Of a stretch of 64,000 nucleotides of DNA, positions 16,971-24,777 are shown in pieces. Made by a program: the position numbers and the translations under genes. The stretch covers positions 3,130,685 through 3,194,684 of the forward strand of contig NZ_AP023086.1 of NCBI RefSeq assembly GCF_021655555.1, written 5' to 3'. The stretch comes from Marinagarivorans cellulosilyticus (GTDB lineage: Bacteria; Pseudomonadota; Gammaproteobacteria; Pseudomonadales; Cellvibrionaceae). Below the pieces are notes generated by a model. It was not told where the DNA came from. It did no database searches and was given only the letters and a program-made list of their open reading frames with translations. Within the stretch, counting starts at the first letter, position 1. Every line of letters begins with the position of its first letter.

Positions 16971-19106
16971 TTAAAGGGCGCCAATAAGTGCGACCAAACT
17001 TACAGTTTGAATAATGTCACGCATACCTTCGCGCGTTTTGTACAGCACGCTTTCGCGGCGATGAGGAACAAAAATAGTATCGCCGGCGCGCAGTACCGGC
17101 AGCTTGCTGAAATCGGCGGTGCGCGAAAATTTCTTTAGGTTAAATACGGTGGCTTGATCTTTACAGCACGACAAATTCACAACCGTAATTTTTTTAAGAT
17201 AAGCTTCGTCGCTGGTACCACCGGCTTCTGCCAGTAAATCAAGAATGCTCATGGTATCGTCAAAGCGATAGCGGCCAGGTTTATTAACTGCACCCAATAC
17301 GCGAATAGTGGTTTCTTTAGGGGTGTGCAGCCAAAGGCCTTTTTGTGCCGGTACATAAATGGTATCGCCGGGTTTTACGTCAGGCAGTAAGGCCTCGTCG
17401 CCGGTTTCGAAATATAAATGTAAATCTAATGCGCTCACTTCGGGGCGGTTTTTACCGCGATGGCTAATGCGAATAGCGGAAATATCGGCTTTATCTGTAG
17501 GGCCATCGGCAGCGGCGAGAATATCTAAAAAGTGCATGGCATCGGTAAAACGGTAGCGCCCTGGTGCTCCGACTTGACCAAAAATATAGATGGAATCGTC
17601 AGAGGCTTGGCGTACCCATTGGCTTTTGTTATCGGATGGGTCTTGGGGTAAATCGTGAATGCGCACAGTGGTGCCTGCCACCAATTGCGGCAACTTACTA
17701 TCACTTAAACCTTGCTCGATAAAGGTATCTAAATTAAAAGCAATTTTTCGCGTTTGGTTTTCGCCTTCAGGAATAACAACTTCAATACGCGAGGTATCTG
17801 CACGTGAAGTGGGGCCGCCAGCATGGGCTAGTAAATCCAGTAGTGACATTTCATCGGACCACTCGAAACGCCCGGGGCGCACAACTTCACCCAATACCCG
17901 AACGGCACGGCTCGGTGCAACTTTTAACCATGACTTTTCGTTCATATCGGTTTTTTCTGGGACAAAAATGGCGTCGCCAGCTTGTACGTCTGGTAGTGGT
18001 TGTAAGCGTGTAGATTCTGTAAAGGCGGCTAAATCAAAGGGAACAACATCGCCGTTGGCGCGGATTAAACGAATTTGTCGGCTTTCGGCGTAGCGTGTAG
18101 GGCCGCCAGCATTCGCTAGAATATCTAAAAAGGTTGCACCTTTTTTACCTTCGTAAGCTCCAGGCTTAAATACTTCGCCCATGATATACACCATGTTGGA
18201 ACCCGATTTGATTTCTTCTTCTTGAATCGGAATAAAAATAGTGGTGTTTTCAGTGATCAGGGGCAGGGCGCTTTCGTCGCCAGAATCTAAATACTTTTTT
18301 AGGTTAAAAAGCTTTGGGCTGCCGCCACTAATAACACGAATTTGTTCCACCGACGCGTAGCGTGTAACACCGCCTGCTCGCATTAAATAATCGACAACGC
18401 TAGCGCCTTCGTTAAACGAAAAACTACCTGGGCTGCGGACTTCGCCAAATATTTTAATGGCATTTTGACTGTCGGCGGCATCGCCACTGTTGGTTAAACT
18501 GCTGGGGTTAAAGGCCGTTTCAATATTGCCGGTTTTGGGCGAAGCGGGAACAAAAATTTCATCCAGTGATTGTAATCTAGGCAGTACGGCTGTGTCGCCG
18601 GTATCCATATAACTCTTATAGTTAAAGACGGTTAATTCACCGTTGCGGCGCAGTTGAATTTGGTCGAGTTGAGCGCCGTTGCGCAGCCCACCGGCCAGCA
18701 CAAACGCGCTTTGAATATCGCCACCTGCCGATAACAATACCTCGCCAGGCTGGTTAACGTAGCCTGCAATTTTTATAAGACGTTGCTTTTTACCGATGCG
18801 TACTGATAAGTCTTCTATATTGCGAAAGGCTTTGCTAAGTTCTTTTTTAACCGTTGTGCGCAAGGCTTTTTCTGTTAAACCGACAACGGTTATTTGACCA
18901 ACTTCAGGCAAATTGATAGTCCCGTCGCGCTCTACCGAAAAAGCTTTGCTTAGGCTTGTTTCGCCAGGGAATAAAAGCGTGATTTCATCACCGATATTAA
19001 CAGTAAAGGCTTGGTCGTTAGTTTGTGCTCCGTGCGCAATATTGCCTAAAATCGCAATAATTAAAAATAAGCAGGCGGGTATTAAATGTTGAGTAATATT
19101 GCGCAT
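16971..19106 (-). CDS. SLBB-repeat polysaccharide export protein, SypC/Wza-like
   Basis: Secreted outer-membrane-associated export protein. N-terminal signal peptide (cleavage after AHGA, about 27). Then a poly-export domain (FTVNIGDEITLLFPGE, about 34-115) and about six SLBB units, each with a strand like VRVLGEVVRPGRF, a helix like MSLLDLLAHAGGPT and an ending like AGDTIFVP. The units start near residues 110, 215, 315, 400, 500 and 595. At 711 residues it is nearly twice Wza. The C-terminus is hydrophobic (IIQTVSLVALIGAL), possibly the transmembrane helix of the pore. There is no lipobox Cys. TAGGAGT precedes the ATG. Export role follows from the family. Confidence 0.83.
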   Translation of the reverse strand: MRNITQHLIPACLFLIIAILGNIAHGAQTNDQAFTVNIGDEITLLFPGETSLSKAFSVERDGTINLPEVGQITVVGLTEKALRTTVKKELSKAFRNIEDLSVRIGKKQRLIKIAGYVNQPGEVLLSAGGDIQSAFVLAGGLRNGAQLDQIQLRRNGELTVFNYKSYMDTGDTAVLPRLQSLDEIFVPASPKTGNIETAFNPSSLTNSGDAADSQNAIKIFGEVRSPGSFSFNEGASVVDYLMRAGGVTRYASVEQIRVISGGSPKLFNLKKYLDSGDESALPLITENTTIFIPIQEEEIKSGSNMVYIMGEVFKPGAYEGKKGATFLDILANAGGPTRYAESRQIRLIRANGDVVPFDLAAFTESTRLQPLPDVQAGDAIFVPEKTDMNEKSWLKVAPSRAVRVLGEVVRPGRFEWSDEMSLLDLLAHAGGPTSRADTSRIEVVIPEGENQTRKIAFNLDTFIEQGLSDSKLPQLVAGTTVRIHDLPQDPSDNKSQWVRQASDDSIYIFGQVGAPGRYRFTDAMHFLDILAAADGPTDKADISAIRISHRGKNRPEVSALDLHLYFETGDEALLPDVKPGDTIYVPAQKGLWLHTPKETTIRVLGAVNKPGRYRFDDTMSILDLLAEAGGTSDEAYLKKITVVNLSCCKDQATVFNLKKFSRTADFSKLPVLRAGDTIFVPHRRESVLYKTREGMRDIIQTVSLVALIGAL

Positions 19107-19115
19107 GGTGTACTC

Positions 19116-19955
19116 CTACAGCTGCTCGATTACGGCTTGGTTAGCGGCTTGTGTTAGCGTAATCAATACGCGGCGGTTCACTAAGCGGTGCTCGGGCCCT
19201 AGGGCATGGCTGTAAGGCTGTTCGCTGGCAGCAGCCGTAATCGTTAGTCGTTTAAGCTCAATACCCATTGCGGTTAAAAAACTCGCTACTGCTTGGGCGC
19301 GCTGCGCCGCGAGTTGTTGGTTGTGTGTTTGCGTGCCGTTAATATCGGTATGGCCAGTAATGGTGAGCTTTATTTGGTTTAGCGGTTGTAACTGTTGCGC
19401 CGCTTTGGCTAGACGTGCAGCGTACTTGGGGTTTATGGCGGCAGAATCGATGGCAAATTGATTGTCGGCATTTAATAAAAGGCTAATTCTTTCCAGCGTT
19501 TGCTGTTGTTTTTCCGCATCGCTTAGCTGGGGTAGGGCGCAGGTTACGGCAGGGTTAACCTGCGCAAGCTGCTGGCGCAGTTGATCTAAGGCTTTGCGTT
19601 GAATTAGGACATCAATGGCAGCATCGGCACTTAGGCCACCGGTGAGCTGGCGTTCTATACGTATTTGCCTAAGGTTTAAGCGGTAAACCGCCGCAGGAAA
19701 GCAAATGTTGCCGCCCTGGAGTACTAGGGTGTCTAATTGCTGCCGCGTATTGTCGCTATCTAGGCGAAGGCCTTGCTCGACGGTAAGCGTATTGTCGTGA
19801 TGAGGGTTCACCACGGCCGGAATTTCAATGGGGTAAAGTGGTGCTGCGGTGTGCTCGGCCAAGCCACCTTGGCCGTGTGCCGGCCAATGTGTGCAACCGG
19901 TTGCCAAAATTGTTAGTGGTAGCAACAAGGCTATGGGGGAGTAGAACGGTTTCAT
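19116..19955 (-). CDS. OmpA-family lipoprotein, SypB-like
   Basis: Outer-membrane lipoprotein with a peptidoglycan-binding C-terminal OmpA domain. Signal peptide ends in lipobox LATGC (Cys about 21). The middle (about 50-165) is not recognised and is Gln/Leu-rich. The OmpA domain (about 165-275) has the TGHTDINGT loop and the basic AAQRAQAVASFL helix, with NRRVLITL at the end. The start codon overlaps the stop of the STAS gene by 4 bases (ATGA), so they are coupled. It would anchor the export machinery to the cell wall; this is inferred. Confidence 0.82.
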   Translation of the reverse strand: MKPFYSPIALLLPLTILATGCTHWPAHGQGGLAEHTAAPLYPIEIPAVVNPHHDNTLTVEQGLRLDSDNTRQQLDTLVLQGGNICFPAAVYRLNLRQIRIERQLTGGLSADAAIDVLIQRKALDQLRQQLAQVNPAVTCALPQLSDAEKQQQTLERISLLLNADNQFAIDSAAINPKYAARLAKAAQQLQPLNQIKLTITGHTDINGTQTHNQQLAAQRAQAVASFLTAMGIELKRLTITAAASEQPYSHALGPEHRLVNRRVLITLTQAANQAVIEQL

Positions 19956-20290
19956 ACGGCTAAGCCTTGCAGGTTGTCATCGCCCCAGTTAATGGTGATG
20001 GCCTGATTAACGCGCAATAGTTTCATTAATTCGGCAGGCTGGCCTGCAACACCAGAAAGCTCCATTTTGCAGTTGCTGGCTTTTAAACGTTTGAACAGAT
20101 AGACCAATGCGCCAATACCCGATGAATCTAAAAAAGGTACGTGAGTCATATCAATGTTGACTATTTGTGCTTCGTTGTCGGCGCAAAAGCTTTCTATTTT
20201 ATCGCGTGCAGTGAGTGCGCCTTCGGCATCAAAGTCTCCGACAAGGGTAATATGTCGTGTGCCATTGGTAAGCGTGCTTTCAAGTTTCAT
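19952..20290 (-). CDS. STAS-domain anti-sigma-factor antagonist-like protein, SypA-like
   Basis: Small cytoplasmic partner-switch protein (112 residues), a single STAS domain. The phosphorylation motif FLDSSGIGALVYL places Ser at 56 and 57; in V. fischeri SypA the regulated serine is also Ser56. The N-terminal strand ITLVGDFD and the ending helix after AELMKLL fit the family. It is the first gene of the seven-gene minus-strand run, with AAGGTGG before its ATG and a sigma-54 promoter 45 bp upstream. The SypE-like protein downstream has both a kinase and a phosphatase domain suited to it. The output of SypA proteins is not deducible here. Confidence 0.85.
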   Translation of the reverse strand: MKLESTLTNGTRHITLVGDFDAEGALTARDKIESFCADNEAQIVNIDMTHVPFLDSSGIGALVYLFKRLKASNCKMELSGVAGQPAELMKLLRVNQAITINWGDDNLQGLAV

Positions 20291-20334
20291 AGTGGTCCAC
20301 CTTAATATCGGTTAAGTTGATATAAGTGAGTTAT

Positions 20335-20350
20335 TGCGAGCGCCGTGCCA
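20335..20350 (-). promoter_or_regulatory. sigma-54 (-24/-12) promoter of the syp-like operon
   Basis: On the minus strand the 16 bases read TGGCACGGCGCTCGCA, matching TGGCACG-N4-TTGCA with a single mismatch (TCGC for TTGC) and the required 10-bp GG-to-GC spacing. Predicted transcription start about 34 nt before the STAS ATG at 20290. Confidence 0.75.
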
Positions 20351-20490
20351 TGCAAATATAACGTTGAGTTCTATTTTTTTAGGTTTTGCTTTGTATCGGG
20401 TATTAATAACAACGATATTTATGCGACTTCGGTAGGGTGTGGTTGGTTTTTTAGCCCTGAAGTTATATCAAGGTGTTTGCGACGTATTAA

Positions 20491-20503
20491 TTGCAAATTG
20501 CAA
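20491..20503. promoter_or_regulatory. LuxO-box-like activator site
   Basis: TTGCAAATTGCAA is a perfect match to the LuxO operator form TTGCA-N3-TGCAA and contains the inverse of the GCAATTTGCA core found twice at 7801-7840. It lies 141 bp upstream of the sigma-54 -24 element at 20350, almost the same distance (144 bp) as in the epimerase unit. A weaker half-site, GCGCAA, is near 20526. A further palindrome TTGCGCCGCAA is at 20545-20555. Confidence 0.68.
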
Positions 20504-20653
20504 TGCATGATGCGATTAATTGTTAGCGCAAAAGAACGGGTAAATTGCGCCGCAAATGAGAAACCGTCGGCCGGCAAAACTTAAAGTTAATTTCAGGAAT
20601 GCCCTTTAGGGGATGCCGCGCGTTTTAGATACTCTGGCTGGTCGTCGTGACAA

Positions 20654-22375
20654 TCAATGACTGGCTTGATATATCACCACTAGCAATAATATAAGCGATA
20701 TAACTTGCCAAAATAGAATGGGGTTTCTTTCGATAATGGGCGCTTGTGTGCGCTGAAGGTATCGAGGGTTCGGGTGTCGAAGGTCATATACAAACTCAGA
20801 AACCTCCTGATAGCGCTTAAGCGGGTTGGGGTTTAGCGCTTTAGCTATCGCGAAGTCAACCCACGCTGGCGGAGGGTTTTTGAGTTGCGACAGCGGTTGG
20901 TAATGCAGTGCTTGGCAGTCCCTTTGGCTGCGAACCTTGGAAACGGCATTGCCGTACGGCAAGCTACCGCCAGATAACATTTGGTACACCATCACGCCTA
21001 ACGAGAAAATATCGGCTTGGTGTGAACCTAGCTCCCCTAAAAAATATTCTGGTGCAGTGTATTGCGCTGTACCCATAATGCCCTCGTTACTGGGCTGTAT
21101 TTCACTGAGGCCTGCAACTTTAACGGCACCAAAGTCAATAATCTTAACGGTACCTTGTACGTCAATCATTACGTTGGCAGGCCTAAGGTCTTGATGCACC
21201 ATTTCTTGTCGATGAAAGGCTTGTAAGCCGGCTGCAATTTGCTCAACAATATTTCGTACGCTTTCCAGGGCTGGGGTTTTATTGTCTGCGATCCATTGCG
21301 CAAGGGTTTGCCCTTCCACAAATTCAGTCAGAATATACAGGTAATTTGGTGCTTTTTGGGGCGTTAGTGCGCGTAGAATATTGGCATGATTAACCCTTCT
21401 TGCAATCCAGTCCTCCATAATAAAGCGTTGGAGATACGCTTGATTGTCTCGCATTTCTGATGAGGGCGTCTTAATAATGACGTGCTCCTCGCTATCATTA
21501 TGCTTTGCTAAAAAAACGTGGCTGCGGCTACTAATGTAAATTTCCCGCAAGATGGTAAAGCCTTCAAAATCCATACGCGCCGTTAATGTGGGCGGCGCGG
21601 GTAACAGCATGGCTTGACGCTGCATTTCATCCATATTATTGTTGGGCACGGTATCTATTCGGGCCAACTGCATAGTTAAGTTATCATCGCTGCCGGCGGC
21701 TAATGCCGTTGCCACAATGGATTGAGCCAACGCGGGCAATTGAGCATCTGGTTTTGTTAGCTCTGCTGTTAATGTTTTTTCATCCCAAAATTCATAAACG
21801 CCGTCGGTGGCTAATATAAAAATATCGTCAACTTTAATGGCGACGGCAACATAATCAATTTCTAGGTAGTCATGAATACCCAGTGCGCGCGTTAAATAGC
21901 TTGTTTCTTCCGATAGCTGATGCCGATGGTCCTGTGTTAACTGCTCTAACGCTCCCTGACTTAAGCGATAAACACGTGAATCACCACTGTGAAAAATATG
22001 CGCTGTATTCGATTTAAAAATAATGCCGCTAAACGTACACACGTAGCCTTTGTCTTTATTGAACCGATGGGCACTTTGTTGGGTTTGGGCATATAACCAA
22101 GAATTTATTGCTTTCAACACAGCTTGCGCTGAATGTTTAACAGACCAAGCATCTGAGGTGCAGTAATAGTCCGATAAAAAGCCCTTCACTGATGCTTCGC
22201 TCGCAACCTGACTCACATTACTACTGCTAATACCATCGGCCAACGCCACAGCAATACCTTTGGAGGTTAGTTGGGGTTCGTTGGGTACCATCACGCCATA
22301 GCAATCTTGGTTAATTTTTTTTCGGCCAGCGTCACTGTATTGCCCGACCGTTATTTTTAGTGAATCTTTAGTCAT
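20654..22375 (-). CDS. fused PP2C phosphatase / Ser-Thr protein kinase, membrane-anchored
   Basis: Bifunctional protein with an N-terminal PP2C phosphatase domain (about 5-240; VALADGIS, FHSGDSRVYRL, LATDGVYEF, GSDDNLTM metal motifs), a protein kinase domain (about 270-520; VIIKTPS Lys, HQDLRPANVMID catalytic loop, IIDFGAVKV), and one C-terminal hydrophobic segment (about 550-570). Similar fused proteins occur in nitrate/nitrite-assimilation operons. The upstream partner here is a formate/nitrite-type channel. Catalytic loop HQDLRPAN is the active HxDxxxxN type (Arg for Lys). The start ATG is next to an intrinsic terminator hairpin whose 3-prime arm overlaps the only G-rich ribosome-binding candidate. 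Substrates unknown. Confidence 0.83.
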   Translation of the reverse strand: MTKDSLKITVGQYSDAGRKKINQDCYGVMVPNEPQLTSKGIAVALADGISSSNVSQVASEASVKGFLSDYYCTSDAWSVKHSAQAVLKAINSWLYAQTQQSAHRFNKDKGYVCTFSGIIFKSNTAHIFHSGDSRVYRLSQGALEQLTQDHRHQLSEETSYLTRALGIHDYLEIDYVAVAIKVDDIFILATDGVYEFWDEKTLTAELTKPDAQLPALAQSIVATALAAGSDDNLTMQLARIDTVPNNNMDEMQRQAMLLPAPPTLTARMDFEGFTILREIYISSRSHVFLAKHNDSEEHVIIKTPSSEMRDNQAYLQRFIMEDWIARRVNHANILRALTPQKAPNYLYILTEFVEGQTLAQWIADNKTPALESVRNIVEQIAAGLQAFHRQEMVHQDLRPANVMIDVQGTVKIIDFGAVKVAGLSEIQPSNEGIMGTAQYTAPEYFLGELGSHQADIFSLGVMVYQMLSGGSLPYGNAVSKVRSQRDCQALHYQPLSQLKNPPPAWVDFAIAKALNPNPLKRYQEVSEFVYDLRHPNPRYLQRTQAPIIERNPILFWQVISLILLLVVIYQASH

Positions 22376-22402
22376 AAAAAAACCCCGCTTTTACAAGCGA
22401 GG
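22376..22402 (-). terminator. intrinsic terminator between channel gene and kinase gene
   Basis: Read on the minus strand: CCTCGCTT, loop GTAA, AAGCGGGG, then seven T, running directly into the ATG at 22375. Eight-base-pair stem with one G-T pair. It should reduce transcription into the kinase gene and may also occlude its ribosome-binding site. Confidence 0.8.
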
Positions 22403-22436
22403 TTCCATTAATAGCGAGTTAATGTGTCAATAGCGG

Positions 22437-23249
22437 TTAAGCTGAACGACGCTCTGGGCTTGTTTTAACATGTGTTAAATAAAGCGGCAAGCCAACAAAC
22501 AAAAAGCCTCCCACAAGGTTGCCCAAAACGGTCGGCAATTCATTCCAGACTAGGTAGTCCACTACTGTGAAATCGCCACCCATTATCATAGAAAATGGGA
22601 ATAGGAACATATTTACAATTGAGTGCTCAAATGCCATAAAAAAGAACAGCATAATGGGCATCCACATAGCCATCATTTTACTTGAGGCTGAAGTGGATAT
22701 CATCGCACCAACAACGCCCATAGATACCATCCAGTTACACAACATTCCACGAATAAAAATGGTAATCCAGCCGTCTAAGCCGTGCTCTTTATAGCCCAGG
22801 GTACGTGACTCGCCGATGCTGCCCACCTTGGCGGCCAAGGCGCCGCCATCGGTATTGTAGCCGTAGGTAAGAATGAAAGATGCCATTACCGCAACGGTTA
22901 ATGCGCCCGCTAAGTTACCTAAAAATACCCAGCCCCAGTTGCGTAGCATTGTGGACCAAGTACAACCTGCGCGTTTATCGATTACGGCCAGCGGCACTAA
23001 AGTGAATACCCCTGTCAACAAATCAAACTTCATTAAATACAGCATGATAAAGCCAACAGGAAATAAAATGGCTCCAATTAACGGGTTGCCAGTTTTAACC
23101 ATGACGGTAATCGCAAAAAACGCAGCAAGCGCCAAAATGGCACCCGCCATAAATGCGCGAATGAAGGTATCTTTGGTTGACATAAAAATTTTGGATTCAC
23201 CAGCATCCACCATTTTGGTGGCAAACTCACTTGGTTCTAAGTAGGACAT
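22437..23249 (-). CDS. formate/nitrite transporter (FNT) family channel
   Basis: Pentameric membrane channel of the FocA/NirC type, moving nitrite, formate or related small anions. 270 residues with six to seven hydrophobic segments. The N-terminal ESKIFMSTKDTFIRAFMAGAILALA and later NWMVSMG and the motif GGFLFVGLPLYLTHVK match the family ends. The loop AFEHSIVNMF is the hallmark His-containing segment (EHS) in the fourth segment. ATG preceded by GAGATGAG. Placed upstream of a phosphatase/kinase protein. In similar operons of other bacteria this arrangement is linked to nitrite; substrate not proven. Confidence 0.85.
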   Translation of the reverse strand: MSYLEPSEFATKMVDAGESKIFMSTKDTFIRAFMAGAILALAAFFAITVMVKTGNPLIGAILFPVGFIMLYLMKFDLLTGVFTLVPLAVIDKRAGCTWSTMLRNWGWVFLGNLAGALTVAVMASFILTYGYNTDGGALAAKVGSIGESRTLGYKEHGLDGWITIFIRGMLCNWMVSMGVVGAMISTSASSKMMAMWMPIMLFFFMAFEHSIVNMFLFPFSMIMGGDFTVVDYLVWNELPTVLGNLVGGFLFVGLPLYLTHVKTSPERRSA

Positions 23250-23640
23250 AACTCATCTCATATCAATGGAAGTTGAGCCTTCGCTTTAGCAAGTGACGAA
23301 CCAAAATAATAAATGTTATAAAAATTAGAGGGTTACAGAATAAGTTCGTAAATTACCGGCCGAGGCACGGTAATGTTGCACCAAAGTGCTTCATCTTACG
23401 AAAGCTGCGACTTTTTTAGCGTCATAAGCCTAAGCTTCTTTCCCTCTTAATTTTTGGTCAAAGTTAATATCCGTAATTGAGACTCAAAAGGGTGCATATG
23501 TAATGAGCCTAGGGCTAGGGATTGGTCCATTTAGCTCGTGATTAGGGCAAGGGTTTATCCGCTGCTTTTGATCTAGCTCTAGGTTAGGTTTGGTTTTAGC
23601 TGGCATAATCCTTTTTTATTTTCAGTTAAGAGAGGCCGCC
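23250..23640. other. 391-bp intergenic region between divergent genes
   Basis: Contains the divergent promoters of the FNT gene and the HemF-like gene. A short imperfect inverted repeat GCACCAAAGTGC lies near 23380. No recognisable FNR or NarL site, and no sigma-54 promoter, could be found. The ribosome site of the HemF-like gene, AAGAGAGG, is at the right end. Confidence 0.4.
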
Positions 23641-24687
23641 GTGAGCCAACGTAAAACCGCGAGTAACCCAAAAGCCAATACTGCCCGAGAGATTATTGAG
23701 GGTTTACAGCGTTATTTTGTCAGTGAATTGAGCCTGCAAGGTGAGCGATTAAGCACCGACTTCGCTGCATTCAAGCCCGTTGAATGGTTGAGGGATGAGG
23801 GTTTACACGGTGGCGGGGTGCGCTACATGGCACAAGATGCGTTGTTTAACCGCGCGTCGGTGAATATGTCGCAGGTTTTTTATGAAGATCTTGACGATAA
23901 ACCGCTTAATAGCGCAACGGCAATATCGACGATTATTCACCCTGAGCATGCACGTACTCCATCGATCCATATGCATATCAGCTGGACAGAGCTGAAATCG
24001 GGTGAGGGGTATTGGCGCTTAATGGCTGATCTTAACCCTGCTATAGGCAACGAGAACGACAAGCAGCTTTTTGCTCAAGCCTTGCAAAATGCCAGTGGCA
24101 GCTTGTATGCAGAGGGTTCGAATCAAGGTGATCGCTATTTTTATATACCTGCCTTAGAGCGCCATCGTGGCGTTACGCATTTCTACCTCGAGCAATTTGA
24201 TTCTGGCGATTGGCAGAGTGATTGCGAGCTGGCCCAGCGCTTTGGTCGCGCGGCAATCGATGCCTATTGCACATTGTTTTACAGTGCTCAGCAAGAAAGC
24301 GCGCCGATTACAGCAGAAGAAAAGCAGCAGCAGTTGGATTACCACACGCTGTATTTTTTGCAGGTATTAACGCTAGACCGAGGGACTACATCGGGGTTGT
24401 TGTCGCATAGCCATAACGATGTAGGGACTTTGGGCTCTATTCCTAAGCATATTAATCGCGATTTATTGGCCAGTTGGGTTGATAAGGTGCCGGCACCGCA
24501 AGAATCTTTGCTCAACGCATTTTTGACCATCTTACCGACACAAAGTGTGGTTGAGGTTGACGATGAAGTGAAATTACAGTTGGCGAATGCTGTGCGAGTA
24601 TTTTACAAACAGTTTCCTGCTGCGATTGATCTGCAAGCTCGCGGTAACATAGTGCCGCCGACTATGCAAAACCACGGTGTGAAATAA
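23641..24687 (+). CDS. HemF-like (coproporphyrinogen III oxidase family) protein, divergent
   Basis: Start is the GTG at 23641 with AAGAGAGG 5 nt before it; an upstream TTG would add a hydrophobic extension without such a signal. The 348-residue protein aligns by eye along the whole of HemF: NRASVNMSQVFYEDL to the NFSHV region, ISTIIHPEHARTPSIHMHI to the VHP...PTSHANVR strand, and LTLDRGTTSGLLSH to the VWDRGTLFGLQTGG segment. It is divergent (typical HemF about 300 residues) and the usual aspartate-rich WWFGGGFDLTPFYP stretch is replaced by YWRLMADLNPA. Real oxidase activity is uncertain. The gene after it codes for a cytochrome b562-type lipoprotein. Confidence 0.72.
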   Translation: MSQRKTASNPKANTAREIIEGLQRYFVSELSLQGERLSTDFAAFKPVEWLRDEGLHGGGVRYMAQDALFNRASVNMSQVFYEDLDDKPLNSATAISTIIHPEHARTPSIHMHISWTELKSGEGYWRLMADLNPAIGNENDKQLFAQALQNASGSLYAEGSNQGDRYFYIPALERHRGVTHFYLEQFDSGDWQSDCELAQRFGRAAIDAYCTLFYSAQQESAPITAEEKQQQLDYHTLYFLQVLTLDRGTTSGLLSHSHNDVGTLGSIPKHINRDLLASWVDKVPAPQESLLNAFLTILPTQSVVEVDDEVKLQLANAVRVFYKQFPAAIDLQARGNIVPPTMQNHGVK

Positions 24688-24777
24688 TTGGGTTTCTAGG
24701 GGCGTTTTATCATCTATTTGCCATAGTTGATTGCGATCATTATATTAGCCCTTTATTTCACTAAGTAGAGTTGTTTT

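Noticed and set aside
20545..20555. TTGCGCCGCAA palindrome as a second activator site
   Set aside because: Different half-site spacing from the LuxO form; kept only as a comment.
23370..23400. Possible sigma-54 promoter for the FNT gene
   Set aside because: A GCAC...GTGC-type symmetry is visible, but the GG/GC spacing rule fails on both strands.
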